49,081 bases of DNA from Alectoria sarmentosa (GCA_009733775.1 WOGZ01000241.1:3130-52210), one strand, 5' to 3'. Shown: positions 23,072-36,100, counted from the stretch's first letter. Translations and numbers: made by a program. The notes: generated from the letters alone by a model not told the origin.

Positions 23072-23997
23072 GCGGGCCTTGGATAATACACATCTGGTGG
23101 GCCTTAAGGGGGGTTTCTACATATATTGCTTCATTGCTTGAACTTTTCCTAATTCCGCTACATATAAGCTACCTCCTGGCTAAAGTCCCATGAAAATCTC
23201 AGCATCGGTAAACACATAAACTCGTAGTAATCGGCCGTTAATGTTTGGCATGACTTATGGAACAGCTATGCCTCATCACAGCTTAGCTTGAAGTTCCCTC
23301 TCCTCACACCACCTTCTGATTTATGCTAAAACCAATCATACACTTTGTTCGACCAAGCCGCGATTAGCCACAGATAGTAATCCATGGTCTGTTTTCCTGG
23401 CTTGTTGACTTCGCCAAGGTCCCATTTTTCGACCCGGGACCACCAGAGCCACCGTGTCCGTTGTAAAAGGAAAATAATGTAAAAGCTATCATTCTATCGT
23501 CAGCTCGTGTACAGAAGATATTGCTCTAAGATGACGCAGGTGAACCCACTCTTTTCTCTTACATCGACCAAGGTGATTGCAGATGATCTGGGGAGGGTAG
23601 CTCGATGTGGGAAGAAGCAGATAGAATTGTTCTATGAACCCTCCTGCAAGATAAAACCCCACTCGGCCAAGCTAACAAAACTATGTATGGCTAGCTGAAA
23701 GGATCAGCACCTTTCAACTATTGCTGGTAGGAGCGTTAGGAGAAAAGTCGAAGATTGCAAAAGGAGGTTGTGCTGAATATTAGTGAAGAGGTTCAGATGT
23801 TGAATCCCATCTCAGCGAAGCTTACTGAATAAACCCAAATTTGAAGACTCTAGATACTGCACAGTGCAAGCGGAGCAATTCCTCTTCAGACGGTGATTTC
23901 GCCTAATCGCCGGTTTTAAAAATAATCAAGCATCCATGTTGTATAAAAAGCTTCCGTCGTTACCAAAGCTCGGCATCCTCCGACACTCACCAAGTAT
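23072..23997. other. Spacer within the decayed block
   Basis: This stretch holds only short unsupported frames. I see nothing in it beyond AT-rich decayed sequence. Confidence 0.45.
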
Positions 23998-25870
23998 CTA
24001 CCTCCAATTCAATAGTAACCATGCTTCAATCGACGGTGTTGGAAACGAGCAGCTTGCCACGCAACTGTACGAATGCCGTGCAGAAACGCTAAATGGGCAT
24101 CTTCTGGGTTCAAGGTCTTCGAATATGTGGTAGATGTGCCACTCGACTGTGTTCAGTGGCGTGAAATTTTTATCTGCACTTGATGAAGAAGATGGGCCCG
24201 CGGAGAGAGATTCCTGAGTTCCAGCGGCTGCACTTGATGAAGAATTTCCGGATGGGTGAGAACTCTGAATTGCTGTAGAAGGAAATGCTGTAGGCAATTC
24301 TGAAGATGAAGATGTCTGAATAATTGCGGAAGGAAGTTTCGTATTTGATTGATGGTCGCTTAATCATAAATTGTCAATTTGTTTCTTTTCTTAATTAATT
24401 GAGGATGTTTCGTCAGGCATATCTTTCTCGTCGAACAATCTTTCGTTGTTCGAGAGCCAGGTCTCGATTCAAGCTTTCAAAGCTGGCGTAGGCATGTCCT
24501 TTTTAAAATGAAGAAAAACGCGGTTTGCGAGGGACGAATATCTGCCCTCGAAGTATTCGCAGGCCTCGTTTGCTAAAGCTATGAAAAACTATAAGGGCCT
24601 CGCGTTGGGCTTCAGTTGTTGTAAGAACCCTCCTCCTCCTCCTCCGAACCGCTCTCCACCACCTCAAGATCCTCGAACTCTGAGTCGAACTCGTCGTTAA
24701 CCTCGTTTGATTTTACTGCGAAATTTTATCTCGATCGAGAATTCAAAAACATAACATCATCCTCGAAGATTTCCGCCTTGACCTCTTTCAACGACATCTT
24801 CGATCCAAAATTTAACTCTGATTCAAGATCAAGATAGGCGAAAGAGGACTGTCGACGAGCGATGAAAATAACACGAGGCTATAACAAGGAAGGGAATGGC
24901 ATCATATCAATATCAAAATCATGGGCTTAATCCATGACTCTCTTCTTACGATCTTTCTTCATCTCTTTACGAAATTGTTTCGATGTCGCTTCGTCCTCAT
25001 GATCTCTACCAAAACGATTAAACCAGGCTTTCGGGGGTCACGACCACCACCTCCTGCGGGGGTGCCGAAGCCTCCAGGGTTGACGGAAATGAACTTGATC
25101 GACATTGTCTCAATGTTGCTACGAGCTGGAGGAAGAAAAAAAGGGCAGGGGAATTGTCGGTTTTGCGTAGAAGCGTCGGCATAAACTAGCTCCGTTTGGT
25201 ACGAATCGTCGACATATATAATGGGCGGCCGCGCAAGATTTGAACCCTGGTTTTGAGAAGTCTGCGGTTGAATTCCTTCAATTCTCTCTCGAGCGCATTG
25301 TTGCGCTGACTTAGCTGTACCACCAAATGCAATTGGCGGTTGTTATTTCGAGACACTCGATCGGGACATCAATGATTGTAGCATCCCATTCAGGCAAGTA
25401 GCCTCCAAAAGTCTTCTGGCCTTGACTCGAGATGTCGCTTCGTGATCGTCCCAATGCTTTACAGCTTATACTCTTTGAGACCGTAGTCCTGGCTTAGGGT
25501 TTGCACGCTGAACCCGGGGAGGAGGATTCTACCACAGCAGGTCTCGATACGTAATCTAAAAGAACACAGTAAATTTGTTTCCACCGTAAGTGACCGATGG
25601 ACGTTTCCACAGCTTCTAGGGTATCAGCCAAAGAGTTCAGAGCAGCCGCCTGGCTAAACTACCCTTGCCGTCACCGCAGCTCGTAAAGAACGTTGTGAGG
25701 ACGTCAGTTGCCTTTCCAAATCATGCTGTTTTTGGCTTCGTATCTTTCAATCTCGTCTTCTATGTTCTTCGAAGGGGCGGTTTCGTACCGCTTCTTCGCC
25801 GCGGCAATCTGCTCGTTGAAATGTTTACGCTTCGATCTCATGATGGACTGGCGATGTAAGTATGTAGCAA
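23998..25870 (-). pseudogene. Decayed coding sequence, copy A of a repeat family
   Basis: Reading leftwards from about 25840, the minus strand encodes a Lys-rich helical segment (KRKHFNEQIAAAKKRYE, then NIEDEIERYEAKNSMIW), a coiled-coil-like piece (LSQRNNALERELKEFNRRLL), and a Gly/Arg piece that may begin at an ATG near 25111 (SVNPGGFGTPAGGGGRDPRK). Next come FNRFGRDHEDEATSKQFRKE and a long frame with three stops, ending in an acidic tail (DSEFEDLEVVESGSEEEEE) before a stop near 24610. Further left, ACEYFEGRYSSLANRVFLHF and a Ser-rich segment follow in another frame to a stop at 23998. The stops are TAA, TAG and TGA in otherwise coherent protein, as expected if CAA, CAG and CGA lost a C. Family unknown. 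The acidic tail resembles that of copy B at 32.1-32.3 kb. Confidence 0.55.
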
Positions 25871-26999
25871 ACATGAAATTGCTTGTAGCTAGCAGTCGAC
25901 CATCTTTACACTATGTTAGTTCCTTGCTAAGACCCAACCTCTCGCCCAGGTCCCCGTGCAATTAGTTATCATCCCACACAATAAAGTGACATTTGGTATG
26001 AGGACCCATAGCTACTGCCGGATCTCTACGGGGTATGAAGGTTTTCGCAAGCTATCCTTCCGAGTTAAAGTCCATTTCCCAGATATCGGACCTCTTATCA
26101 GTATTGAGGCGCGTTGCGTAATGTTCCCAACAACCGGATAGTACCGTGAATAACCCACAGTGCTTATGGAAATCTTGCATTGCAATATCTCCAGCGGAAT
26201 CAGTAAGAATGTGCTCGAGGTAGATGTTAACGATTGACCATTCCGAGTGTGTTTCGTAGCCAGCACGATCTTGCGAGCGTTCGTGTTTCCACCCTTCGTC
26301 ACCATTGTTTCCGACATAGATGGCACGATTGATGGTTCGGTGGAGGTCACAGTGATCAATTGATACATTTTTGTTGGTGATATCGCTGAGGGGATGAGAG
26401 TCCCTTTTGCGGTCGCAAAGTTGGCCATGTGCTTGAAGAATGAAAGAATCAAGGATATAATCGACTAGTACACAGTTGGTAATCTCCCAAAGTCCCGCGT
26501 TGGGCTCCAGTGTGAAGAGATCGCTTTCGTGGCGTGTCAAGATTATAATTCTGGGTACAAGAAAGCTATCGGGCTATAATAGCTAATCGAAAATGGCCAA
26601 GCCAGAAGGTCTATTGTAGCAACGGCAATGCGAGCGCCCCTCATCAGACAGGTCGGATCTCTGAAGGGCCGAGGGTTGAAGGATTGACAAATGGCCTCAA
26701 GCGTAACGGAAGATACGTAAATGGTAGAGTGCAGTAGTCTATGACACATCCCAGCTCGACTAGGGCAATTATGCTCAAACGTTTCCCCATTTTGGCGCAA
26801 AACGAGAGCTTCATTAAGTTTTATATGAATTTGCAAGAAAAGACGAATACTCAATAATTGAATTTGAAGCAGAATAAGAGTGATGTCCAATTCAAATCTT
26901 GAGGGCTGCATAGATTGAGGATTTTTATTGCGTGGCCTAGACCTTCTACTTCGCCGTCCCTGCTTTCAATCCATTCCCTGTCAGTCACACTGGTCCCTG
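25871..26999 (-). pseudogene. Coding-like minus-strand frames, family unknown
   Basis: Two long minus-strand frames follow each other: 26543-26911 (122 codons) and 26052-26540 (162 codons, with TLEPNAGLWEITNCVLVDYI and SEWSIVNIYLEHILTDSAGD). They are separated by only a stop and could be one decayed gene. They read as amino-acid-balanced protein but match no family I know. A live small gene cannot be ruled out, since each frame alone exceeds chance length modestly. Confidence 0.3.
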
Positions 27000-27013
27000 T
27001 CAGTCACACTGGT
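26976..27013. repeat. Two tandem copies of a 19-bp unit
   Basis: The unit CCCTGTCAGTCACACTGGT occurs twice in exact tandem (26976-26994 and 26995-27013). It is followed by CCCAGTG, which makes a small inverted repeat CACTGG-TC-CCAGTG at the right end. Confidence 0.95.
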
Positions 27014-27287
27014 CCCAGTGGGACGTGAGAGCTGCTGCAAAGGCTCGAATCTTATCTGACGTCATCACCGGTTCGTGGGCAACGACTCGGTGATGTCTTT
27101 GGATCCGAGAGATGAGCTGCCTCCGACGAGCCGCAGTGATCAAACCTCCGGGTTCAGGCTCCTCAGGGTCGAATCCAAGCACAGCAAAAGGATCGAAGCC
27201 ATTCAATAAGTCAATTAGATGCAAGTGTCGCGTTTCAGATCGGAATGCTCTCGAAGATACTATGACAGACAAATCGGCCTCAATCAT
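27000..27287 (-). pseudogene. Possible J-domain-like relic
   Basis: A 95-codon minus-strand frame contains NGFDPFAVLGFDPEEPEPGG followed by an Arg-rich helix. The D-P-F-x-V-L-G start recalls the first helix of J-like domains found in many fungal repeat-associated genes. The HPD tripeptide is not seen. The 19-bp tandem repeat overlaps the 3' end of the frame. It is probably a fragment. Confidence 0.3.
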
Positions 27288-29850
27288 TCGAGGACGATAC
27301 GCTCGATGTGTAGAGACCGGTCAACTAAAGCTCTGGTTCAGTTAGGATATCAAATAAGAGAAAGACTCACACGTTTTACAATCAAAGTCATTTCCGTGAA
27401 TAACGACCTGATCAATACTTTCGCGCTCTTATGCTTTTCAAGCTGGAGAATTTTGATTATAATTTCGAGCTTCGGCGAAGAAGAGTCTTTAATGTGTGAA
27501 TAATCTTGATCTAACGCACAATTTGATGTCATGCGAGCATCCCAACTATTCATACATGTGTCTTCGATTACACCGTTGGTCCATTTCTGATCGTGAGTGT
27601 GAGAGGTAACGGCAAGATATGATAGGTCGCTGCAAGAATGGAGATATCGTGTCGTGTTGAATATTGATTTAGATTTGATCTCATTTTAGGATAACGTTCC
27701 GACGAATTGGGTATTCAAAAATTAAGGTTGAGGTAAGAATTCATCTCTGATTAGGGAAGGGGGAAGGGAGGGGAGGGAGGAGCCCTTTCGTTGCTTCCTC
27801 AATCTTCACAGCTAGAGAATGGCGTTGATAAGTCGAGGGTTTGGATCAGCTGGTGCGGTCATCAACGAGCAGCGATTGTTTATCATATTTCTGTTATACG
27901 AGATCTTCGACGTTTACGGTCTTTTGGTTTTTCCATGTCGGCCAGAATCTAGTCCGCCTTTTCCAGGACACTCGGCCTGACGCGACCAACTCTTTGAAAT
28001 GTAGTCCTCTTGGGATTCCGATTTCGATTGAGCGCCCATGAGTTATATAGAACCTATGGAATTGACCCATCCCCGTCAAGCAATATCTTAAGCGAATCCA
28101 ATATTTTCATGCCCCGCTTTGGTGCTTCGAGTCTCCCATCTCTGATCATATCCCGAAGCCTTTTTGTCATCGCACAAGCAAACGCTGCAGATCTGTGTTC
28201 GTATGTCAGAGCATCTATGGTTGGCACAGCTTCTGGTGGGTGTGGGAGGTCTTTCGGACTCTTTGAGAACTATGGCCTTCAATCAGTCTACTTCAGTAAA
28301 ATTTTTCATAAGGTTGAAATGTGAAACACAGGATGTCCTAATGTCGCAAGATCCACGATGCCGACGAGGGCCGCTCTTTAGACATTGCGCAATCAATGGT
28401 CCATTGCTCGGATTCTATCGAGGCGAGTGAGTAGTGACACTTTCTCGCTTATCTCCTCGTAGGAGACCTTCAAGTTTCAGTCTGGACAAGCCATTGTTAT
28501 TGAGCAGCGACTATGAGGTACAAGTTGAAGTGAAACCTCAAGACGAGAAGTGAGGGAATATCGAGTCAACTAAAGGTACGCATCAAATATGAAACCCAAA
28601 ATTCCATGATGGTGTTGATTTAGTCTGACAGTCCTGATGCGGTCTCTGTGTACTTCCGTGTTCAGTACTTTGAGATCCAACATAAATTAGTCTTGGCTGC
28701 AATGGATGTCCTTTCCCACGAGATGCACATCTGCCGGTTTCCTGTCCCGTGCTTTGGCTTTCGCCGGCGAAGTCATTGACAGTAGTTTTCCGATCTTTCT
28801 CCCGCTACATCTTCTCTGGACTTGTCGATTTCCTTCGAACTAGGTTGCATTCACAGATCGGATCCTGAATCGATGAATGGGTAAGAGCGGAGCTGCGTAC
28901 GTCCTGGTGCCTGTATTTGGGGGCTTTTGGCTAGGTGAAGAGGTCAGTCTCTTCGTATGGAGGGGAGCGTAGAACTCGGCTATCAAGCCAATGGTTTGAA
29001 TTCGGGGCGTTGAAGTCCTCCTCGGAGTCCGCATAACGGCATCAACACGTGTTACTAATAAAGCCCGTAAAATTCAACTCGTTAGACCTTCCAGCTTAGA
29101 GTAAGAGTCTTCAAAGCCCAACCAAGGAGAGCCCGGTGATTGGACTTTCCGGTTGCAGCAGGCCACGCTTCTTCCTCCGTGTAGGTTCCTGGTCGGTGCG
29201 TTTGGGTTTGACGTCAATCTTATAAATCGTCAATACCAGCAACCTCGAGGATTGAATGCGGCATACCATGTCGACTACCAGGAGCTCAAATAGAATGGGT
29301 ATAACCAGAATTCGATGGTCCCGCTTCTGCATCATTATCTTGCTGTAGAAAATTGAATCTCGTTGTCATACAACATAGAGGTCCTCGTGTGCTATTCTTG
29401 CCATTTTTGCCAACTTCCTTCAACTTTCTGGGTGAACTTGAAAAGGCTTTCTTTGAAATCACATGATCTTTCTCATATACTATTCTGCGATCGTGGAAAC
29501 CTGCATATTTATCCTCAACTCGTGCCTTCTTGGATCTTGAGACCTCTGAATTAAAGTCTGCCTTCGATGAGTATCGACTAAATTTTGATGATCGGTGAGA
29601 AGCCTTCATGTAGAAGTTCTCGCTGGTTTCTGCTTGATCATATTGATCGTTGTATAGAGTGATAAAACGCGAGTATATCCTCACTCATGTTCTCCCTGGT
29701 GGGCGTTGACATTTGGGTAAAATTTGTGATTTGACTCTATTGTGGTCGAGGCAGTCCAAGCTTCTCATCTTCGTCCGGTAGCATTACTGGAACCATTGCC
29801 ACTCTCGGAGATGGTATCGGTACGGAAATCCTCATTTTCGTATCATAGAC
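27288..29850. other. Decayed stretch with coding-like fragments
   Basis: This 2.5 kb has short frames on both strands. The minus frame 29286-29684 (132 codons; FNSEVSRSKKARVEDKYAGF) reads as protein and resembles in style a segment at 35.2 kb. A G-rich run lies at 27754-27777. I see no intact gene. Confidence 0.4.
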
Positions 29851-30071
29851 AACCCAACGGTGGAAAATGTGCCAAATGTTGCCGTGGTTGCATTTTGGCA
29901 AGCTGTGTAGATTGTCGTCTGTCGAAGTGCCAATGTTATCATCAGCTGAATGTTGGTAGGTTGCAATCTGTCCTTTTGCATTATTTGTACGTCCCTTGGC
30001 ATTGTTTGTACATCCAAGTAAAGCGTCCCTTGAGCGTTAGTCACGGATCTTTGTCCGATTTAATGACCTGA
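29742..30071 (+). pseudogene. Relic with a Cys-rich CxxCxRG-like module
   Basis: A plus-strand frame of 109 codons carries, at about 29859-29945, GGKCAKCCRGCILASCVDC followed by further cysteines. The spacing C-x2-C-x-RG ... ASCV recalls a Cys-rich module seen in repeat-associated fungal proteins, usually followed by GACANC. A related module, on the opposite strand and more damaged, lies near 32.58-32.71 kb. The frame has no convincing start or end and no other domain. Confidence 0.3.
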
Positions 30072-32085
30072 TGACATTGTTTTAGAGCAGATAATTTGGA
30101 AAACCCTGGCAGCAGCATGTCTGCAATATGGACGGCTGTAGTCCTCAAATCCATGGGAAACCAGCCTGTTTCATATCGCAATCTGCCTTTGGTCCTGAGG
30201 GCATCAGCTACGGAATCTCAGATGATTTGTTGTATTATTAACTCTCCCGTTTCCAGTACAGTAATTATAAGCACTTTTTCGACCAAGTGACTACGCAGGT
30301 ATCTGTTAGAACCTGCCAGCAACGCGTGAAAGCGAGTAGTAAGTCAATGACAATAAGAGGATATCGACAAGTATTGACATCAGTGCCTCGCGGAAGTTTC
30401 CTTCACAGCCGCCAAGGCTCAAAATGAACCAGGAAATCCTTAACCAGAAAATCAAGATTGTTCGAGATGGGTGTCAGCTCTGAGTCTTCGATGCGGCAAT
30501 AGACTCAACGATCTGTTGCATGGCTAGCAATGTACTCCTGAAGAGTGTTCTATCACCAAGAGTGAACCTCTGGTCAAAATCTTCATGTCAACTCCGCGTG
30601 ATATTCTGTTAAAAACAAGATCAGAGCATAAAAGTACGAGCATAGAGAAAGACCGCGATGTAGTTACCGTGATCATCCTCAGAAACGTCGGCCATGAATT
30701 CAATTGGGCGTGGGAACAGAATCCCGATCCAAACCTAAGCCTTTAGATCAAGGACAAAAAGCCTCCTTAATCTCATTGTCGATCTTGTTTGTGCTCTACT
30801 TGCAAATCAGTTGATCTTTTGGTGCAGCAATGTCCATCATGAGAGTCTCGGCCTAAAGATTTAGACATTTTGTGATGCACTAGAAGCTGGCACGCTCGGA
30901 TTTGGGATTTTCGACGATGACAGCGTTCTGTACGCCCGCTCAAACCTGCCCACGTTCGATATCTCGCCTGATTGAATCCTTCTGACGTATCGTGTAGCGC
31001 TCCATCATCACCGGTATTGACGGAGCCTCGGCAGCTGTACAGTTATTCGTTGAAACACAGTTTCAATACAAGAAATTGCGCGCGGAACAACAACCTTCTT
31101 CTTGTTTCGCGATTGAACAAAAAATATGAAAATCAATTGATATTGCTCAAATGTCTTGTCGAGTAACTCTGCTTCATCATCGTTCAAAGAGAAAGAAACA
31201 TCTTGATAATCAACAAACTTCAAACCTAAAAGTTTCTTCGGATGAACGATCGTGACGATCACCAGAAAGTTCTAGATCCTCTTGATTCTACCTGCGTGTG
31301 GGTCTCGGAACTTTTGATTCTTCTTCGTACGGCTTGCGAAGGTATTATTGAACATTGTCGTTTCGGTGAACGGATGACCAGCTAGTGTCTCAAAATTGAG
31401 GACACTCTCATCAGGCCTCTGCTGATATCACTGTATAACGCAATTTCGCCAACATGGCTCGTGGTTTTTCATGTGGTTTTTCGTGAGGTCTTCGACATCG
31501 GCAGAGTAAAGCTGCAGAAAGATGCAGTGAAGGCAACCGAGAACGAAAACATTGAGCCAGGCACTCAAGTCCATGTTGCTGATTCCATTGTCTCCATATT
31601 TGTCTCAGTCATTAACCGTGGTTAGAGCAGTGACGTAAGTCCCCCCATGGAGTAAGATTCGAGTCGAGTGCGAAACGAGATATAGAGACGGATCTGGTTA
31701 TTAATTCGAGCCGTGCATTGGCAATGGAACCATGCTTTAATGCTGCATACGTCGTGCCCCTTTGAATCGACGTCCGCGAAGAAGACCTGGTTTAACGCAA
31801 AAGATGTCAGGATTCGAGACCATTCCTCGTCGGCCCAAGTTTCACAAGGCTTGCGCTCGCATCGAAACTTTCTCAAGATTCGATCTGATCCACCATTCTG
31901 ACGTAGACCGTGCCGAAGTTTGTTATTGATCCAGGAATACTTAAGTCAAAGAGCATCTGGATAGTCACTTCAAGTGTTCTTGAAAGTGATCACACCCTGA
32001 CGGGAGGTCTTAGCTCTTGTTCCCAGAGAGAAGTTCCAGTTGCCTTTACATTTCCGTCATCCACCGTACATCAACATCGCCCTAA
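30072..32085. other. Decayed stretch, no supported gene
   Basis: This 2 kb holds only frames shorter than about 85 codons, with no domain. I see no repeat unit long enough to name. Confidence 0.5.
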
Positions 32086-33110
32086 TCACGTATTTTTCGC
32101 CGCGGGGGGCAGGGGTGTCAGGGTTTTGACCTTGACGGCAGTGCTCTCGACGTGAACTCCGCTCTCTCTCGAGCTCTTCTCGACCTCAGGATCCTCAAAT
32201 TTTGAGCCGAGCTCATCACTGTCCTCGTCCGGTCCTACCGCGAAGCCTTGCCTCAATGGTGAGACGGGATCGCCACGGCGTAAGCGGAGCTCGCGACCTT
32301 CTAGCGACATCGCCAGTTCCCGCAAACTGTTCGTGACCTTCCGCACAACATCCGCATCATCATAATTAGCGCGAGGGAGAGGCAGGCCCGAGGAATGCAT
32401 GATTGACTCGTCCTCAGAGCGCAGCGAGGTTATAACGCTGCCATAACGAGAGATGGAACGCGAAGGGCGAGGCGAGGGAGATGCATAAATGCTGCCTTGA
32501 CACGATCTTGATCAACATTCGCAACGACCCCGTAAAAATCAAACTTACTCTTTGAGCAACTGACAGCGTCGAACATGAGACAATTCGCATAAGCGTCATG
32601 AAAGAAATCATGAGAAAACGCGCTTCGATTGTTGAGCTCGACACGAACATAGAGCTTAAAACGATCGTTCCCACGAGCACAGTGCAAGCACGGTGACGAG
32701 ACGACTTCGCCATGACGAAATAACACTGCCGATTGAAGTGTAGTGGGGTGCGCAAAATGGGGAGGCGGTTGCACATGATCCCGAAGGATCAATTCTTTGA
32801 CAGTGGGCAAAGCAGCGAGGCGTGCCAGCTGTTTGCTATTGTTGGTAGGGGGAAGCGGGACACCTAATCATCATGTCCAGAAATTAAAGATACTCGTCAA
32901 CAACAATCGCAAAAGGCTCCTTAGCAGCGAACTGGCCGAGAAATTTCTCGTTCAGATTGTGGTCATATGTGTTTGCATTCGCGTATGCGGCAGTAAGCAT
33001 TACCGCGTCGATAAGATCATTAGAAATACCTTTTCTGATCGAAAGCGCCTTTTTGCCGAGGAATAGAGATTTAAAATTGGACGATGAGAGGGAAGTTAAT
33101 CAGACGGTGA
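32086..33110 (-). pseudogene. Decayed coding sequence, copy B of a repeat family
   Basis: Reading leftwards from about 33100, the minus strand gives GKKALSIRKGISNDLIDAVM, then NLNEKFLGQFAAKEPFAIVV to a stop near 32885. In another frame it continues LARLAALPTVKELILRDHVQ and a Cys module, SSPCLHCARGNDRF ... AYANC ... SCSKS (32810-32430). Further left, 32400-32086 reads NSLRELAMSLEGRELRLRRG and an acidic part, FAVGPDEDSDELGSKFEDPE. The Cys module has Tyr where FxxCV and ACANC would have Cys in related proteins, as expected from G-to-A changes. The acidic part matches copy A (FAV..., EFDSEFEDLEV) at protein level and clearly, though imperfectly, at DNA level. Not functional as it stands. Confidence 0.55.
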
Positions 33111-36100
33111 CATGTTGGGTTGAACCGATGAAAGCTCTTTGTGCTATGAAACATAATAATGAGGTGAGGATGATTTGACTGTTGATATCCTTCAATTTAA
33201 GGGTTCATGATTTTTGTTTTGTGGTGAAATAGATGAAGAAGGAAATGGGCGTTGGTAGGGTAGCGATGACATGTTGAGCTGAAGCGATCAATGCGCTGCT
33301 TACTGTGGGATTGGATTAGGCAAAGAGGCTTTAAGGGCCAGGCATAGCGTAGGGTTTCGGGGATGGGCGGATTGTCCGGCTCATATTGGATTGACCGACA
33401 TTTCGTTCCTTCTTGTAATCTCTTTCGTAAAAGTCAATAATTCGATCTCCTTCCCACTCTCATCGAGAGACGAATATTGGTGGACTCTCATTTTCAGTGA
33501 AGACCATGGCTCCATTCATTAGTCCTAAAGTTTCCCTTAGCCGGCATCTGATTCTCCAACTTCTTGGTCTTGGCAATACCATCCAGCAATAGATACAGTG
33601 CCAAGTCCAGATGCTTCTCGTATGGTTCGCTCCACTGTGTCCTTGTTATCAAGGTTTGTCTCATGCTCTGGCAGCGCAACGTTCTTCAGCCCGCGGTACC
33701 ATTTTGTCCTTGTGGGTGCCAGACATGGATTTCAAATGATCAGGGTCCCAAGGTTTTGATATGGTGAAAATCTGAGGAAATCTATAAGACAGAGTAGTTG
33801 AGAAACAAAAAGAAGACAAACAAGATGCCCAGAGTGAAAGTTGCCAGCATCGAGAGTCTCCATTCGGTTGCCCGGTTGCTCAAAACAGAAGTGAAGAAAA
33901 TATTGAGGATCTGAAAAGCAATAGGCATGTTGTTATTTTCATGTCCCTTGTTCACTACCTCCTAAGCTCTTCTGGGCAGAAACCTCGCATCCCTACCCTC
34001 GCACTGCTCTCAAAACATGATAACCAATCAATGCAATATCCTTTCAGCGTCTGTCATCTCGCCCAAAGCTTTCAGATCACTCTGATATCATCTGGCTCAT
34101 CACGAGCGAGACCCAGCATAGCTTCTCCGCTCAGCTGTTCGATATGTAGCTTTGAAGAATCTTCTCCATGGTACCGACACCGTCGCGAACAGAAGGCAAC
34201 ACGCAGATAAGCTAGCAGTAACAGATCTTCAACTTGACGCTCCACTTCAAAGATTACTTAACCGGTATCTTGTCGCATCCTGCATTCTAGAGTTTTTCAT
34301 CCGTAGGACATAGGACAAGCGTTGGTGCAACGGGTCTTTACGGTAGGATTGCCCGCGGTTCTCGATCGTCTCGGACGTATGCTAGGCAGAATCAAAGCGT
34401 CAGTGATAATGAAGTAATGAATGAAGACAGCAATGCGTATCGGGTGGCTTCAGGAAACGCCCAATGACCGACTTCACTCTGCCCCACATTGTCGATTCCT
34501 CTCTGAGCAGAAACATCAGCATCCCTAAACTTGATAAAAGTCTTGGATGTTACCTTCTTGTCTGGTGTGATAGACTTCTTTTTACACTTGTTCCCCTTCC
34601 AGCTCGTTGGCGTGTAAATAGCAAAAGCATTCTCCGCCATTCTTTCTAGCGTATGCAATTATGCATTTTGCGAAATTTGCTGCCTACTTTATCTTTTTCT
34701 GTCTGAAAGCTGTATCGGAACGATGAACGTTTTTATCATTAGCACTTCCTTCTTCAGTCTTTTCCTTCTTCCTAATCTTAAGTCGTGGTCTGTTGAGACG
34801 AGCGCACTTTCTCATGACTCAATCCTAGCCGCAGAATCTAATTCTTGAATGTCGAGATACGAGCCATCTCTGCGATGGACGGCTTGATCGTCTAGGTTAT
34901 GATCCTTTCTTCTCATTTGCTTTTGGATGCTGTTTAAGGTGACTTGGAAAGGGGCCTTTTCAATCATAGCCTGGATCTGTGCATTTGCACCTCTTGGTTT
35001 GGTTCACATGTACCGCCTGAACGTAAACCTAAAAGGTTCTTACGATGGAAGTCTGAGCCGCACATTTTGCCTTTGCTGTTGGTCAAAGTGTATTTGAATG
35101 GGCGCGATTTGTGTATCCGTTGCACATGTGGGTCTCGGGCGTACTGATTGTTGGACATGAATTTCAAGTGACGCACGAGCACGCTTTCTGGATAGTTCGA
35201 TTTCCGTCGTAAGAATAGCTGAATTGAGTTTACCGTAGTCGGAGCCATAGTCTTCGAGAGACGAATGAGAACGCTTTCGAGAGACTCAAACTCCAGAGTG
35301 GGATTTTTGGTTCTGGCGGCTACCATTGTAGGAGTTTCTGTTCTCGGGCTTGATGCCCTTTCGTTGCGTTTGGCAGAAATTCTTGTCGTCATCTAATGAG
35401 AGCTGTGGCGTTCTTTGGCTCTTATAGTGTCTGCCGTTCAATGACGTATGCCGTCGCAGGCATTTGCGAAGTGATGGAGAAGAAAGTAGTAGCAAATCTG
35501 AAAACGCAAGTGACTGTTGATTTTAGCCTCGCTGATCTTTGAATCAAGCGTCGGTATCAAGTTTCATTTCTCTACATCTCCGAGTCCGGGTCCGGAAATT
35601 GATCTTGTTGCTCGAAGTGGCTTTGCGGTGAAGACCACGAGCTTTGATATGGTGATAGTTGGCCAGACAGATCTGAAAACTAGTCTTCCGCAGGAATTCT
35701 TCAATACTTTATGCCACAATGGCGAAAAGAGAGGAAAGAGAGCTCTCTAAACATTTAATAAAGTAAGACATACGGAGGCACTCAAAGAGATGCGGCAGAG
35801 TGGATACCAGTAAAGCTTTTGCCAACCATGAACATAAACAATGGGCGGCTATCTGGAGGCAAAGGATGCCTGGGAGCATTGAATCTGGGGAATCCCCATG
35901 CCGATGAGATCTCCAGTCTCCTTCTTGACAAAAGACATGTCGCAATCTCGCATTGATGTCGGGCGTAAAGAACAGACGACAATCACCTGTGCAACATCAG
36001 GCTTGAAAAAGAAGAAACTGAAAACTGTTACCTTTTGCTCATCTCGTTCAGATGAGTTCCTTGGAAAGTGAACAGCTGAACGGCGAACCTCGAGCAGTCC

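Noticed and set aside
25220..25250. TTCAAAT sequence with a partial T-stem on the minus strand, resembling the 3' half of a tRNA
   Set aside because: No matching acceptor or D arm lies upstream, and the same bases read as coherent coiled-coil protein (LSQRNNALERELKEFNRRLL then QILRGRP) within copy A.
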